Shown in pieces: positions 11,329 through 22,196 of a stretch of DNA of 64,000 bases. The position numbers and the translations under genes are program-made. This DNA comes from Suillus spraguei. Taxonomy: Eukaryota > Basidiomycota > Agaricomycetes > Boletales > Suillaceae. How positions within the stretch are numbered: position 1 is the first letter of the stretch; every line of letters starts with the position of its first letter. The stretch covers positions 124,001 to 188,000 of the forward strand of contig JABCPU010000063.1 of NCBI GenBank assembly GCA_016800925.1, written 5' to 3'. The notes under the pieces were generated by a model. It searched no databases. It worked only from the letters and a program-made list of their open reading frames with translations, and had not been told where the DNA came from.

Positions 11329-12295
11329 TTTAGATGTCTCCGAGCAGGTTGAGGTAAACTACTGAAAGGAATGTAAGGACGCGGGGACCAACGTTGAGGA
11401 AATAAAGAGGGTGGGAAATTTGGCAGAACTACCCGGATATATCCGACACGCTTTACTTTGAAGTACTTACAACTTGAGCTTGAACAGGTGTGTAGGAAGC
11501 GTCGCGCTCTACACGACGTTCTGCACTCATTGTGCACCTCTACTTATCTAGGAATATTCTGCACTGGAATCATCCTAATTTCTCCAATTGTGTTCATCTG
11601 TAATCTGACAACTGCTGGAAAATGAAAATGAAAACAATTTTAAGGCAGTACACCTGGTTTATTTGTGCAATGAATTCGATTTCGTACGTCCTACCCTGCC
11701 GTTAATCCTCTGCCATGCAAAATTGTTGAGTATCATCATTCTGCATATTTAATCACACTGCTTACAATTCCTGGTCAAATGTCTCGGCTGATATGCTTCG
11801 TGGTTCTCTTGCAATTGTAATAGAGAATCCTTTTTAAAAGGTTGCAGTGGGAAGCGTTATTGTGATATTCACTCTTGGCATGGATGGTAGCTATCGACCA
11901 TGTTGTCCGGTTCTGTAAATTTCGAGATGTCCACAAGCGTAGACCAAGATTGGGAATCTGCTCTATCCGCTTTCCAGAGCAATCCTGAATACCGTCATCA
12001 AACCGCTCCTGGAATATTTTCTGAACCCCGAGATCAGTGAGGTACTACGTGCGGTGTATTGCGTTATGACCGTAGCTCACGATCACTTAGGAGTAGACCG
12101 TTGAGGTTAGTGCATTTCTACTTGCTCGCACGGGACCACCTCTCCGCTGTATGGCATTATATCTCTTTCAGACCATGCATGTCAGGTATCTCAGGAATGT
12201 TCCATTGATTCCATACCACCTCGAAATAATGAAGCTTCTGCCGAACGTGGTACAGAGCGTACGAGATATGATCTTCTGCCAGTTCTCTGGCTTCA

Positions 12296-12378
12296 GGCTA
12301 ATGACGTCTAATTCCGTGATCCCCGTATGAGGATATATTGAGTCTCAGGCATGTGAGTCATTAATCACGTCATTAGCC
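12296..12378. repeat. 12-bp perfect inverted repeat, 59-bp spacer
   Basis: GGCTAATGACGT at 12296-12307 is repeated in inverse at 12367-12378 (ACGTCATTAGCC). Possibly the ends of a small decayed transposon-derived element. No duplicated flanks are obvious. Confidence 0.5.
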
Positions 12379-15224
12379 ACGGAAGAGATGCTTTCGATAG
12401 ATGGGGGTCCTCTTGTGTTGAATGAGTCCTCATTCCCAGCCATTTCGATATCTCATTCCCTACTCCCATATATTTGGACATAGTCCAGTCAGAACCCCGT
12501 GGCCGATGTCGAGTAATTGACTATGAATAATGCCTGCCTATTGAGTATCAAGGAAATTTGATGGATTGCGAGATGAAGTTCCAAATGATACATTGAATTT
12601 AAAAGCTCACAATGTAAGGTGGGCGATGTGAGTTTTTAAAAAGTAACAGTCTCCTGAAATGTGTTCATTGCAGTTCACGGAAGTGTTTCATGGCAAACCC
12701 ACAGCACAAGGATATCCAATGCAACATGGAGTACTCAAGGTATGGTATTCATGCCATCAATAAATGCATCGATTTCTGCTAAATATTACACCAACGACTG
12801 CGCATACGATTGATATAGTCAGGAAGAATGATGAACAACTTTCTTGATCTCTGATATATGGCATGTGACCGAGTCATCATGATGATTCACATGACATTTC
12901 ACCGATATCAGTTAGGCCTACTTGCCTCTTACCAATTAATGCGAGTGCTGAAAATATGATAAGCGAATCTCTAATACGCTTGCTCACCGCAGTCGTATAC
13001 CACCGCGGTACAGCAAATAGCTGCTGGCACGACACCGACGTCATTCGACTGTTAGTGAACTTACGTATGAAGTAGCGCTCAATCAATACGATATGATTTA
13101 ACTAGCGGCCATACACTAGACTCTGGTCATTTTCGAGGGATGGGTATGAACGAACGGTGAACATGACGGACGTTTTACAAATTCATGCTGGGCATAGGCC
13201 GCCGCATCCTGCCTCCATATTCCTCCATCCAGTACTTTTATCGCTGAGATAAATGCTATCGCTATCTTGATTGACCGAGGTTGGGAAACCGTAAAGCGGT
13301 CACACGTGTAAAAACCGACCACCGTAAAAGCTGCTTAATCCCTGACTGCCTTGATTCGGGCTTCTGTCAAAAATCCCATGGAGTTTGTCGACCTAACACA
13401 TACCCGGCATATATGCAATGCAGCCGCCTGCATAATGATTCCCAGTGAGCTTATTGCAGTCTCACGAGGTCATAACAAAGTCAAATGAAAATAGAAGAGG
13501 TTGAATCGCGGGCCGCAAGTTCACCTGTTTCGGTCAACCTCCAGAACATCTCAAAGCACATTTTCAAAGCGCTGCTTTTCTCCTCTCTCAAGTCCTCAAT
13601 ACCTATCCCCTCAAGTCACCACCTCGTTCCTTTTGTGGTCATAGTGCTATAACGTCGCACGAGAGTATAAAACGGTAGTTTCTCGCTCCATGTGAAATGT
13701 AAATGTATTTGCGGGAATTAAAAAATCAGCCTGAAGTTTGGAGTAAGTAACTTTATCATTCAGGTGCCAATAAATCTCATGTAGACTGGGCCCTCTAGAC
13801 CAGGCATGCATATTTTACAAGATCCACTCCCTGACAGTAGCAAAAACTGTGTAAGTGACTTGCTTAAACGCTCTGCAAAATCCCATGATGTGATGACGCC
13901 TTTGTCGAGTCTACCGTTCTCTACACAGAGGCAATACTGTCAATCTTGGTGTTTGAACGGCTTCATCTATCACTCACTGGCTTCCCGTGTTCGGAGTTCC
14001 CGGTTTGGTGGCTCCTACGATATTTATACTGGCTGCATTCGAACCACACATCCAAGTACAGCACTGAGTGCAAAAGTAAAAAAAAATCTCAATCTGCTCA
14101 AAACTCACAGTTCGAATAGCGAGAAGAAGGATGGGCGATGAGGTGGCTGGGACAAGAGTTCTCATACTACTGATGCTTTACAGATGTTATCCAAGTGGGC
14201 GATATCAAAACTGGTATGAGGGATCTCCAGCAAACCGAGGAAAAGTTCGTCACGAGTGATTTTTGAATATGTCGGTGTCAAAAATGATGCTACCGAACAA
14301 TGCCTTTCAAGTACAGCAAGACCCGATTTCCGTTAGATTCGCAAGGATCGGGTTCCGAGTTATCGGACTCGTCTGAATCGTACAAATTAAAGTAAGTAAT
14401 GCGGTACCACGATGGTTACCCAGGAACCAAGCCTATAAGTGCATTGTCTTGCTAGAAAAATCCAATTGGGTAACTTGATTGCACGGTGGACCTTGTCTGC
14501 GCGTCGGCACATCTTTGTCAGGCGGCGGTAGGCAGATTAATCAAAATCAAAGAGAATCATCAAGCCAGTGCGATTCGGAGATCCCATTGATCACAGGAGT
14601 GCTACGTCTTCTGGTAAAGGAAAATACGCACGAAAAGTTTCTGACGACAGTAGTTGATGATAATTTTGCATCGTTGGAATATTCGTAGGCAGTCTAGATC
14701 TCCAAAATGTATTCATTAAAAGAGACTAATGATGATCAGTAGTATTAGGTTTCAGTCAATATTCGCACCTGTTCACAATTTCGTGAAATGATCTTTGAGA
14801 TTTAGTTACTTCTTCCACCTTTGCCTTGCTTAGGAGGGAACGGGGACATAAATCCTGGATGACTACTAATGTCTGAGACCTCTCGTTAACCCCAGATGAC
14901 GCCTGTCATCGCCATGGCTTTCTTTACTTCAGGACTGAAAATATCAGTATCACCGGGGGTGAGAATATTAACAAAATTGCGCAAGAGGGAAGGAACTTTT
15001 TGGGAATCATACGACGGCTTCCCAACGATGACCCATATTTGCCAAAATGGTCGCAAGGGTTCGGATGTTACTATCCATGGAGTGAGCTGACACTAATATT
15101 GATGATCTGAGGCAGGCCGTAAGTGTGCAAGGCCTGGAGCGCTGATCCTCGGCGACTGCCGAACGTTCGTCTGCTTTGTTCCTCGTTATCCGGCCTATCG
15201 CTCTTTACCGTTGCTGGCTGCGAT

Positions 15225-15257
15225 TAATATGGGGCAGTTTATTACTGCCCCATATTA
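15225..15257. repeat. Perfect 14-bp inverted repeat, 5-nt loop (hairpin)
   Basis: TAATATGGGGCAGT (15225-15238) and its exact reverse complement (15244-15257) flank the loop TTATT. Any transcript would form a stable hairpin, and the palindrome could also be the joined tips of a lost inverted-repeat element. No gene is close. Confidence 0.75.
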
Positions 15258-15407
15258 GATAAACTGCTGGTTCTGGTGACCGATTATACGCCGGTGAAGC
15301 AAAGCGAACAAGTAAATATCAAAGCCTGTGTAGTTCTGGCAGGTGACCGGTGATGCCTGTCTGATATCCGTAAGTATTTTTGTTCTAGTTCTGCCGCTTG
15401 GTGGCAT

Positions 15408-15434
15408 CACTAGCTCAGTTACTGAGTGCTAGTG
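15408..15434. repeat. Imperfect inverted repeat of 12 bp per arm
   Basis: CACTAGCTCAGT is followed after one base by ACTGAGTGCTAGTG, its reverse complement apart from a two-base insertion. It lies about 150 bp right of the perfect hairpin, so the two may belong to one decayed element. Confidence 0.5.
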
Positions 15435-16312
15435 CAGATAAGTGTATCAAATTTTAGAAGCATACATTTTTCAGAATTCGGCTTCTACAATGTAATACCC
15501 ACGAGTTAGTCCGGCCACGAGTCTTGTCTGGGAAGACCTCCGCTATGACATCGAGGGACCTCCTTTGAAAATTATCATATTCATTCTTGATGCGGTAATA
15601 ACATCTACACAGTGGTAGCCCAGGTCTGCCTAGGTGCTAAGTGGATATCTTGCATCATGCTGCGATATCATACTCCGATCCGACTCCAGCGGCGCCACGT
15701 CACTCCCTGAACGGTGGTATGGGCTGTCCAAACACTTCGAATATGAAAAACCTGAGGCATCAGCACGTGAGTTTTGATATCCGACTTTCATATTCGCTCA
15801 TTTTGAAGGTTCTAGATTAATCAAACCTCTGAAGCCAATGCACATGCGGTCACGTGGTCCTAGCAATGAGTCAAATTCATCAAAGGAAATCGAGATTCCG
15901 AGCCAGCTACCAATCTTATCTCGCGCAATTCCTCAGATGGTAGTAATTGGTCCGTCTCGTCGGGGAAATGCAACTCATTTGTTGCCTACCAGTTTGCTCC
16001 ATTGGTCTCAGCTAGGATTTATTGGGAACAAGAGCAGAGCACGGAACAGATATACGACCTGCACCCGGTGCGAATGAATTCATACCTAAAGCTGGAAGAA
16101 AAATACCCGCAATTGATTCGAGGTTCAGTACTTTCCATTGACGTGGTGCCTACAACACTGTTGAATACAAAATACTGCATCAAAACACCTACCTTGAATG
16201 CCCATATAATGTTGCTCCGGTACTCCTGTGTGGTCTCGTGTAAGGACTGAAACAAGGGGTCGTTTTATCACATTCAGCTATCTAGCTAAAATCATTCACC
16301 GTAACGCGAGAT

Positions 16313-17186
16313 CTAAGGTATCAAAAAGTCCCACAAGCGCGATTTGAATTGCTCATTAGGGCGCATGCTGACATACTCGAAGCATCCGATATAATCCCGA
16401 CCATTCCTAGTCCAGCAAATACGTCGCATCATCGCGCGCTAAGAAAATATATTATTAGGACACAGGTCCTGGTGCGTTGCAGCGTGAAGACCATGGTCAC
16501 GAGTTGTTGAAACAAGGAGTACCGAGGGGCGCGCGTTTGATCTGCTGAGACACACATACAACTTATGGTTGAGTCATTCTGTCATTGCGTCATAAGAAGC
16601 GAAGGGACCTGCACCGTAGTCGGCGAATAGTGGTCCCGTACACGCACAACAGTACCTGGAACAGACCTCCACAAACGATGAAGATGGCCGATATAACCGT
16701 GGAGGGTCCAAGCAATGTGAAGCTGTGCGATAAGGCTCCAACAGCTGGTCAGTATCTCACTGTCGATGTGTTCCATGACTAGGTATCTGTTGGAGGAGGC
16801 GTTCACGACAACTTGTCACACCTCAGAAATAGGGATGTTTATCATAGTGTGAAGCATGCTCGAGTTGAGCACCTCCGTGATCGCCTTATCAACATATGCC
16901 GAGTGCACTTTGACAATCGTGTCTGGGGCAACCTTGTGCGCACTGATCCATGGCATTCTCTGAGTCTTAGATGACATTTGCTTTATCTGATCTTGGGGAA
17001 GTTCCTTGGGAAGAAACCGTGATTCAATTTCAACGGTAGTCGGGTGCAATGAATAGCACTGCTGCAAGGGTTGTTCAGCTGATCCAGGCTCAAGATAAGC
17101 AGTTCGCACGCAAACGGGACCCGTAGTTTTGCTCCGTGAACGTCGAACGGAGACGGCAGAGTATCACCGTTGGTATAGAAGACCAA
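16313..17186 (-). pseudogene. Broken APH-type (aminoglycoside phosphotransferase-like) kinase gene
   Basis: Fungal genomes carry many proteins of the APH/choline-kinase fold. Read on the minus strand, blocks typical of that family appear in the correct order but in different frames: APDTIVKVHSAYVDKAITEV, then after a short intron-like gap RYLVMEHIDSEILTSCW, AWTLHGYIGHLHRL, then in another frame FADYGAGPFASYDAM followed by an in-frame TGA (16574-16576) before LNHKL. Further on a D-stop-EW pattern (stop at 16407-16409) falls where the family has a D-W element, and FEYVSMR is in a third frame. At least two nonsense codons and two frame changes make it a pseudogene. The upstream part (about 17000-17186) is less certain. 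It lies head-to-head with uricase. Confidence 0.7.
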
Positions 17187-17446
17187 GCAAAATTATCTGT
17201 GGTAGAAAAACTGCTGCTTCAGAGGACGGACTGAAAATTTGAAATGTGGAAATATTAAAGCGGCATGTAGCTTTGCAGTGGGCGCAACTGAGATATCCAG
17301 GAAGGAGAGAGCGCTGACTAAGACTACCGTAAGTGGCTTATCTGTCTGATTATAGCGTGTGATGTTCCGCTACAACAGTCTTCCCAATACCAATCTAAAG
17401 AGCTGAAGGACTAGCTGAAAGTGCGAGCGTAGCACCGTTGACGATT

Positions 17447-18985
17447 ATGTCTGAATCAGTTCTAACAAGCGCTCGGTACGGCAAAGACCTCATTCGCGTC
17501 TTTCGTGTTGTTCGGGATGGCGAGTTTCATCAAGTCGTGGAATACAATGTGACAGTACTACTGGAAGGTGATATCGAGCCCAGGTCAGTGATTGGCACAG
17601 TATATCGTGAATCCCATCGTCTCTAACAGTTGGATATGCAGCTACATGGCTGCAGACAACTCGGTCGTTATCGCAACCGACTCTAGTATGTAGTGACATC
17701 ATTGTACGATGATCCAGGGAAGCTCACCACATGACGTGTCATAGTGAAGAACATCACATATTGTACGTGCATGCCACCTAGTGATAGAAGAGATAACAGC
17801 TAACCGAGAGTGACACTCCGGCTATTAGATCTTGCCAAGATTTCACCCCACATCCTCAGCCCGGAACGGTTCGCGTTACATCTGGGAACTCACATCGTTT
17901 CCAAGTATGCGCACATACACCGTGCATTTATTACCTTGGAGAAGTTGCGCTGGTCTCGCATCGCCTTGAGTGCAAATGACCATCCACACCCGCATTCGTT
18001 CGTTAGGGACGGGAACGACAAGCAGATAGTCGAGGTCGAGGTACGAATTTTAATTTAGCGCTATATATGCTTCTCAGACTCCGATTTTGTGGTGGAGTGG
18101 AACCATGTAGTTGCTGAGGTGGAGCGTTTCCTTGCCATCAGCCGCCGAACTGCGGCAATCCTCACTCGCCTCTGCTTTATATCTTCCGCTTCTATCACCC
18201 TTCTGTTTCTAAAACGTATATATAGTGCTTATCAAACGCTCTTTTCTTTCCCCCAGATCGATGCCTCTACTGGCAAGGACAAGCTCTCAGCCAAAGTCAC
18301 TTCAGGGATTACTGATCTCTTGGGTGAGCTTATCCTTGCACTCCGGGCCTGCATTCACTCATCCCTGCGTATCCCAGTGCTCAAGTCGAGTGGCTCTGCA
18401 TTTCACGGATACATCCACGACGAGTACACCACGCTTCCGGAAGTGAACGATCGTGTTTTGTCAACCTCCGTAGACCTGAGTTATACCTTCGCGCCCTTAT
18501 CGCTCAGCTCTCCCACTGATGGCAAGAAACTGGATTTCACTGTCCCAGAGGGCTTCGCACTCGGTGGGGTTTGGGACGCAGTTAATGTTGCGACACGGGC
18601 GAGAAATGCAACACTTGATATTTTTGCTCTGGATGCCAGCGCTAGTGTGCAAGTGCGTCATAGGCTTCTATGCCCGTGTTGTGCACGTTTCTGATGATTC
18701 TATTTAATGACAGGCAACGTTGTTTAAGATGGGGCAACGCGTCATCGCGGAAAACGCGGGCGTTGAGTCCGTCACGTACAAGCTTCCAAATAGGCACTAT
18801 ATCCCGGTTGATATGAAGTATATCGGGATGGATAACAGTACACCGTTGAGTATCATTCTTTTTTTCTTTTTTTTTTCCTTCTTTTTCTTGGGAGATACCA
18901 ACCAGGTTTACCTGTGTTGCCTGAGGCCAGCGATCGATCCAATCATTTAATCTCGTTGTTGCCTCGGATTCGAAGTAGCTCATGA
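17447..18985 (+). CDS. UOX: Urate oxidase (uricase), 8 exons
   Basis: Oxidises uric acid to 5-hydroxyisourate in purine catabolism, normally in peroxisomes. Exons 17447-17583, 17642-17685, 17745-17762, 17829-18040, 18257-18323, 18378-18652, 18714-18844 and 18895-18985 join to 975 nt (324 aa). Family marks: SARYGKDLIRVFRV near the N-terminus, ATDSMKNITYYLAKISPH, SPERFALHLGTHIVSKYAHI, LRWSRI, and the uricase signature LVLKSSGSAFHGYIHDEYTT followed by STSVDLSYTF, LDIFALDASASVQATLFKM and HYIPVDMKYIG. The N-terminal frame also opens at an in-frame TTG 17438, but ATG 17447 is preferred. Intron 4 (216 nt) is four times the usual length. The last exon uses a GAG acceptor after a long pyrimidine tract and is uncertain; the predicted end, RSSS, lacks a clear PTS1. 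Confidence 0.9.
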
Positions 18986-19786
18986 CGCGGGTATTTCTAA
19001 TTAAGGGGAGGGGCAACTAACTTGGCATCAGCCCCCCTGGCTTCTTCAGAATGCCGGCACATAATGACTTGGGCGTGAGATTGCTATCCATCGTCATGAG
19101 TGAGGTTATTCGCATTGTTCCTGATCCGGGAAGAGGGTCAGGACAACGAGGGTGGTGATCATACTTAATGCAATGCCTTTTTCATGACGCCTACCTTCTC
19201 CGGAGCCTATTACCAGAGACCCGGCGGCGATCTACTATTCATGTTTACAGCCCTATGACGATTGCTTTGGGAGATTACTGATTAAATTTACGGTGATAGG
19301 GCGAATGCTGAAGTGTTCGTGCCCGTCTCCGCACCAAGGTGAAAGACACGTTTCGTAGGAGTGTTTTGATGAACTGACGTCAGTGTGCGTGTTTGTAGCG
19401 GGTTGATCTCCGCCACGATCTCTCGCAAATAGGTTACATCAAATGGCGTCACACGCTAAATTGCCAGCATTGTCTTGACGACGGAAACGGGAATTTGTTC
19501 AGGATTTTTGATTTTGTATTTTGTTATGTGGAAAGAGGATGAAGAATTCAGGAGGATATATGAAAGAAAGAGTTGTAGGATTGTAGAATATGAATGTAAG
19601 TTAGGGGACATGTAAACAAGGTTTGATATTAAAGCAGTGTCAGCCGATAAGGTATGTATGACATCATAGACGGCCGACGCCGAAGTTAGGTATTTTAGTG
19701 AGGATAAGTACAAGGATTGTGTCATCGGATATCATCCACTCACAACTTGGACTCTTCTACTATTCATCTTACACTACTGTTTACCA
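18986..19786. other. Intergenic, upstream of the zinc-finger gene
   Basis: No supported gene. This probably contains the uricase 3' end and the promoter of the transcription factor gene. AT-rich around 19490-19740. Confidence 0.5.
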
Positions 19787-22196
19787 ATGGGTGGTGATCA
19801 TCAATGTCCTGTCTGCCAGGCCACTTTCACTCGTCCACAGCATGTCGCTCGTCACATGCGATCACGTATGTACTTTTTTTCCATTCTAGCAAATTTCGCT
19901 CCACTTTGCCACGACTGACCCCCTGTCCTTTCTGTAATCAATTCATTCATTCACTCACCCCGCTCCTCAACAGACACAGGTGATCGCCCCTACAAGTGTC
20001 AGTATTGTGGAGACCAATTTGCACGGAGGTAAATTCTTCATCTTTTTCGATCTCGCTTAACTCAATCTCCCTCAGCGATCTTTTATCGCGACACGTCAAC
20101 AAGTGTCATGCAAATGAAAAACCACCACAAACCGCCACTAATGGTCGTCGCAAAGGCTCGGCTTCAACCTCTCGAGCGACCACTTCGAAGCAAGCATGTG
20201 ACCAATGTGTCCAATCTAGCTTACCGTGCGACGGTTGCAACCCTTGTTGTACGTTCCTGCCCCAGAACCCACGCTTCCGTTCTCACATTTATCCTACATA
20301 GCAAAATGCGTACAACGCAAGAGTCGGTGTACATACGTCAAGTTCCACCGTCAAACCGCTCCAAGTGGCCCTGGTCATCATATTCCTCGCCCTGCTTCCG
20401 CTTCCTCTACTCTCGGCAATGGACGTCCATCCATGGACGACTTTATCCTTGGTCCTCCCCCCGTGAGCGTACCCAGTATGGACACTTCTTCGGGTGATTC
20501 GCTTTACACAACCCCATTTTCCTTCAATCATGTGTATGCTTCGTCAGCAAACGCTGTACATCTTCCCATGTCGCTCTCTTCCGACTCTGACATTGCTGGA
20601 GGAAATCGGGCTCAACCTGAGTTCTTGCGTCATGCCGGAGCTCCCATGCTTGCAAATCCTCAAGGTTCATCTGCACTTTTACCTGAGCTTTACACGGACC
20701 ACAATCAACCTTCCAATCATTGGCTTGGATGGGGCGAGAGCACACATTCGGGGTTGACGACTGTGCAATCTAGTCAACCCCAGTTTGCGTCTTTGGACGA
20801 AGCTTTCTCACAAAATTTATATGGTGCGGACGATTCAGATAATTTCAGCTCAGAAATGTTCACTGGGCCTTTCATTGGATTAGCCTACCGGCCCCGCCGA
20901 GACTCCGTTGGTTACAGCGACGGTAGTAGCGCTTCCCAATCTATCCCTTCCAGCGCTACTTCGTCCAATGTCCATCTCCCCCTCTCGGCAGGGGATATGT
21001 ATCAGGACACGTCCGAGGACTTTCAGCAGCGAATGCTGCTTGAACCTCAACGACGAAGAGACTCGATGTCCTCTACCTCTGCCCCTGAATCCCACGACCA
21101 GCAGTCTGATCAGCATTGTCGAGTCGGTGAAGGCGGGTTCTCCTCCGCATTTGGACTCATGTCTATTGACGACCCAAATGTCCTTGCTGGGCTCTCAACA
21201 GATGGTGTACCTTTCTTCTCAAACGCTGCAATGAATATGCGGCCTCATTCGCCAAATGCAACTCCGATGCCGCCAAAGGCTCTATCACAGCAACAGCTTA
21301 GAGACCGTGGCATGTCACTCTCTGCGTTGCCCACACCTGGCTTAGGTCGTGACAGCGATACGTTGTGGAGGGCATTCATGCGCACGCCTATGAGTGGACC
21401 TCACCCCGCCAGCTCAGAAGCGCCAGGCGCCATGCCACAATCTCCCTCTTCACGCAGAAGAGTCCGCGTGTCGTCTCTTCCAAGTTCCAAAACGCCCACT
21501 ATAGAGCGAGTCCTTCCTGGTATGGCAATCGGTAATGGAGAGGGAGTGCGCATGACGCTCCATGGAAACCCTGAAGATCTTCGGAGCTATGAAGCTGCTG
21601 TCAATGCTCGTAGTGGATCACTCAACCTCAACCTTCCCAAACGGCGAGGTACGCGGGCAAGCCCACCTGCATCTGTCTCTTCAGGTGCACGTGGCACTAA
21701 TCGTCGTACAGATACCATACATTTGCAGTCAAATACCGATTTTAATTTGAACGCCAGCCGTCCCTCGAGCTCTTCGTCGGCATCGTCGCTTTCGCAGGCA
21801 TTCATGTCACCTCATCTGGCACCCATGAAAGGAGCTGCACCGCCTATGAACGGAGTGTCCATTTCGTTGCCTGTACCTCGTGTGAGCAGCATGGGAAGTT
21901 CAAGCACTCAAAGCGGGTCAAGAGATGGGTCAAGAGAGTCATCTGTCGCCTCTGACTGCACAGGAAGCTCGGAGGGTGAAATATTCCGACCTGCTTTCAA
22001 GCGTCTTCCTTCACAGACTCTGGGTCCGACCAATGTGAAGCGTGCACAATTCGAAAAGAACGGAGTTGCTGAGAAGGGATCTATTCTTGTGAATGGTGAC
22101 CGTAATCTGCTAGGCGTTCCCAATGGCGGCTCGCGTCTCATCGCCGCGCTTCCCAAACATTCGTCTCGCAATGGTATTCACGTGCCAAGGCAATAA
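19787..22196 (+). CDS. Dual zinc-finger transcription factor (C2H2 plus Zn2Cys6), 4 exons
   Basis: A nuclear DNA-binding regulator. Exons 19787-19865, 19974-20028, 20076-20248 and 20302-22196 join to 2202 nt (733 aa). Two C2H2 fingers occupy residues 7-27 (CPVCQATFTRPQHVARHMRSH, split at most 20 shown here as C-x2-C-x12-H-x3-H) and 35-56. A linker rich in Ser/Lys follows, then a Zn2Cys6-type cluster with Cys at 86, 89, 96, 102, 105 and 112 (C-x2-C-x6-C-x5-C-x2-C-x6-C) and an extra Cys at 99. The intron between exons 3 and 4 splits this cluster. The remaining 600 residues are Ser/Pro/Gly-rich and probably disordered, with no obvious Fungal_trans regulatory domain. The targets cannot be told from sequence. 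Confidence 0.9.

Larger units (their letters stand above)
11329..16312. other. Gene-poor 5-kb stretch with short inverted repeats
   Basis: The right-hand neighbour of the ATP20 promoter. No frame here can be assigned or spliced into a recognisable protein. Three small inverted repeats are listed separately (12296-12378, 15225-15257, 15408-15434). The broken kinase gene begins at 16313. The composition looks like decayed repeat DNA. Confidence 0.5.

Noticed and set aside
18089..18256. A frame through uricase intron 4 that joins the next exon and encodes hydrophobic residues
   Set aside because: Any acceptor at its left end puts the frame out or reads a stop, and uricases have no insert here. 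I treat it as intron.
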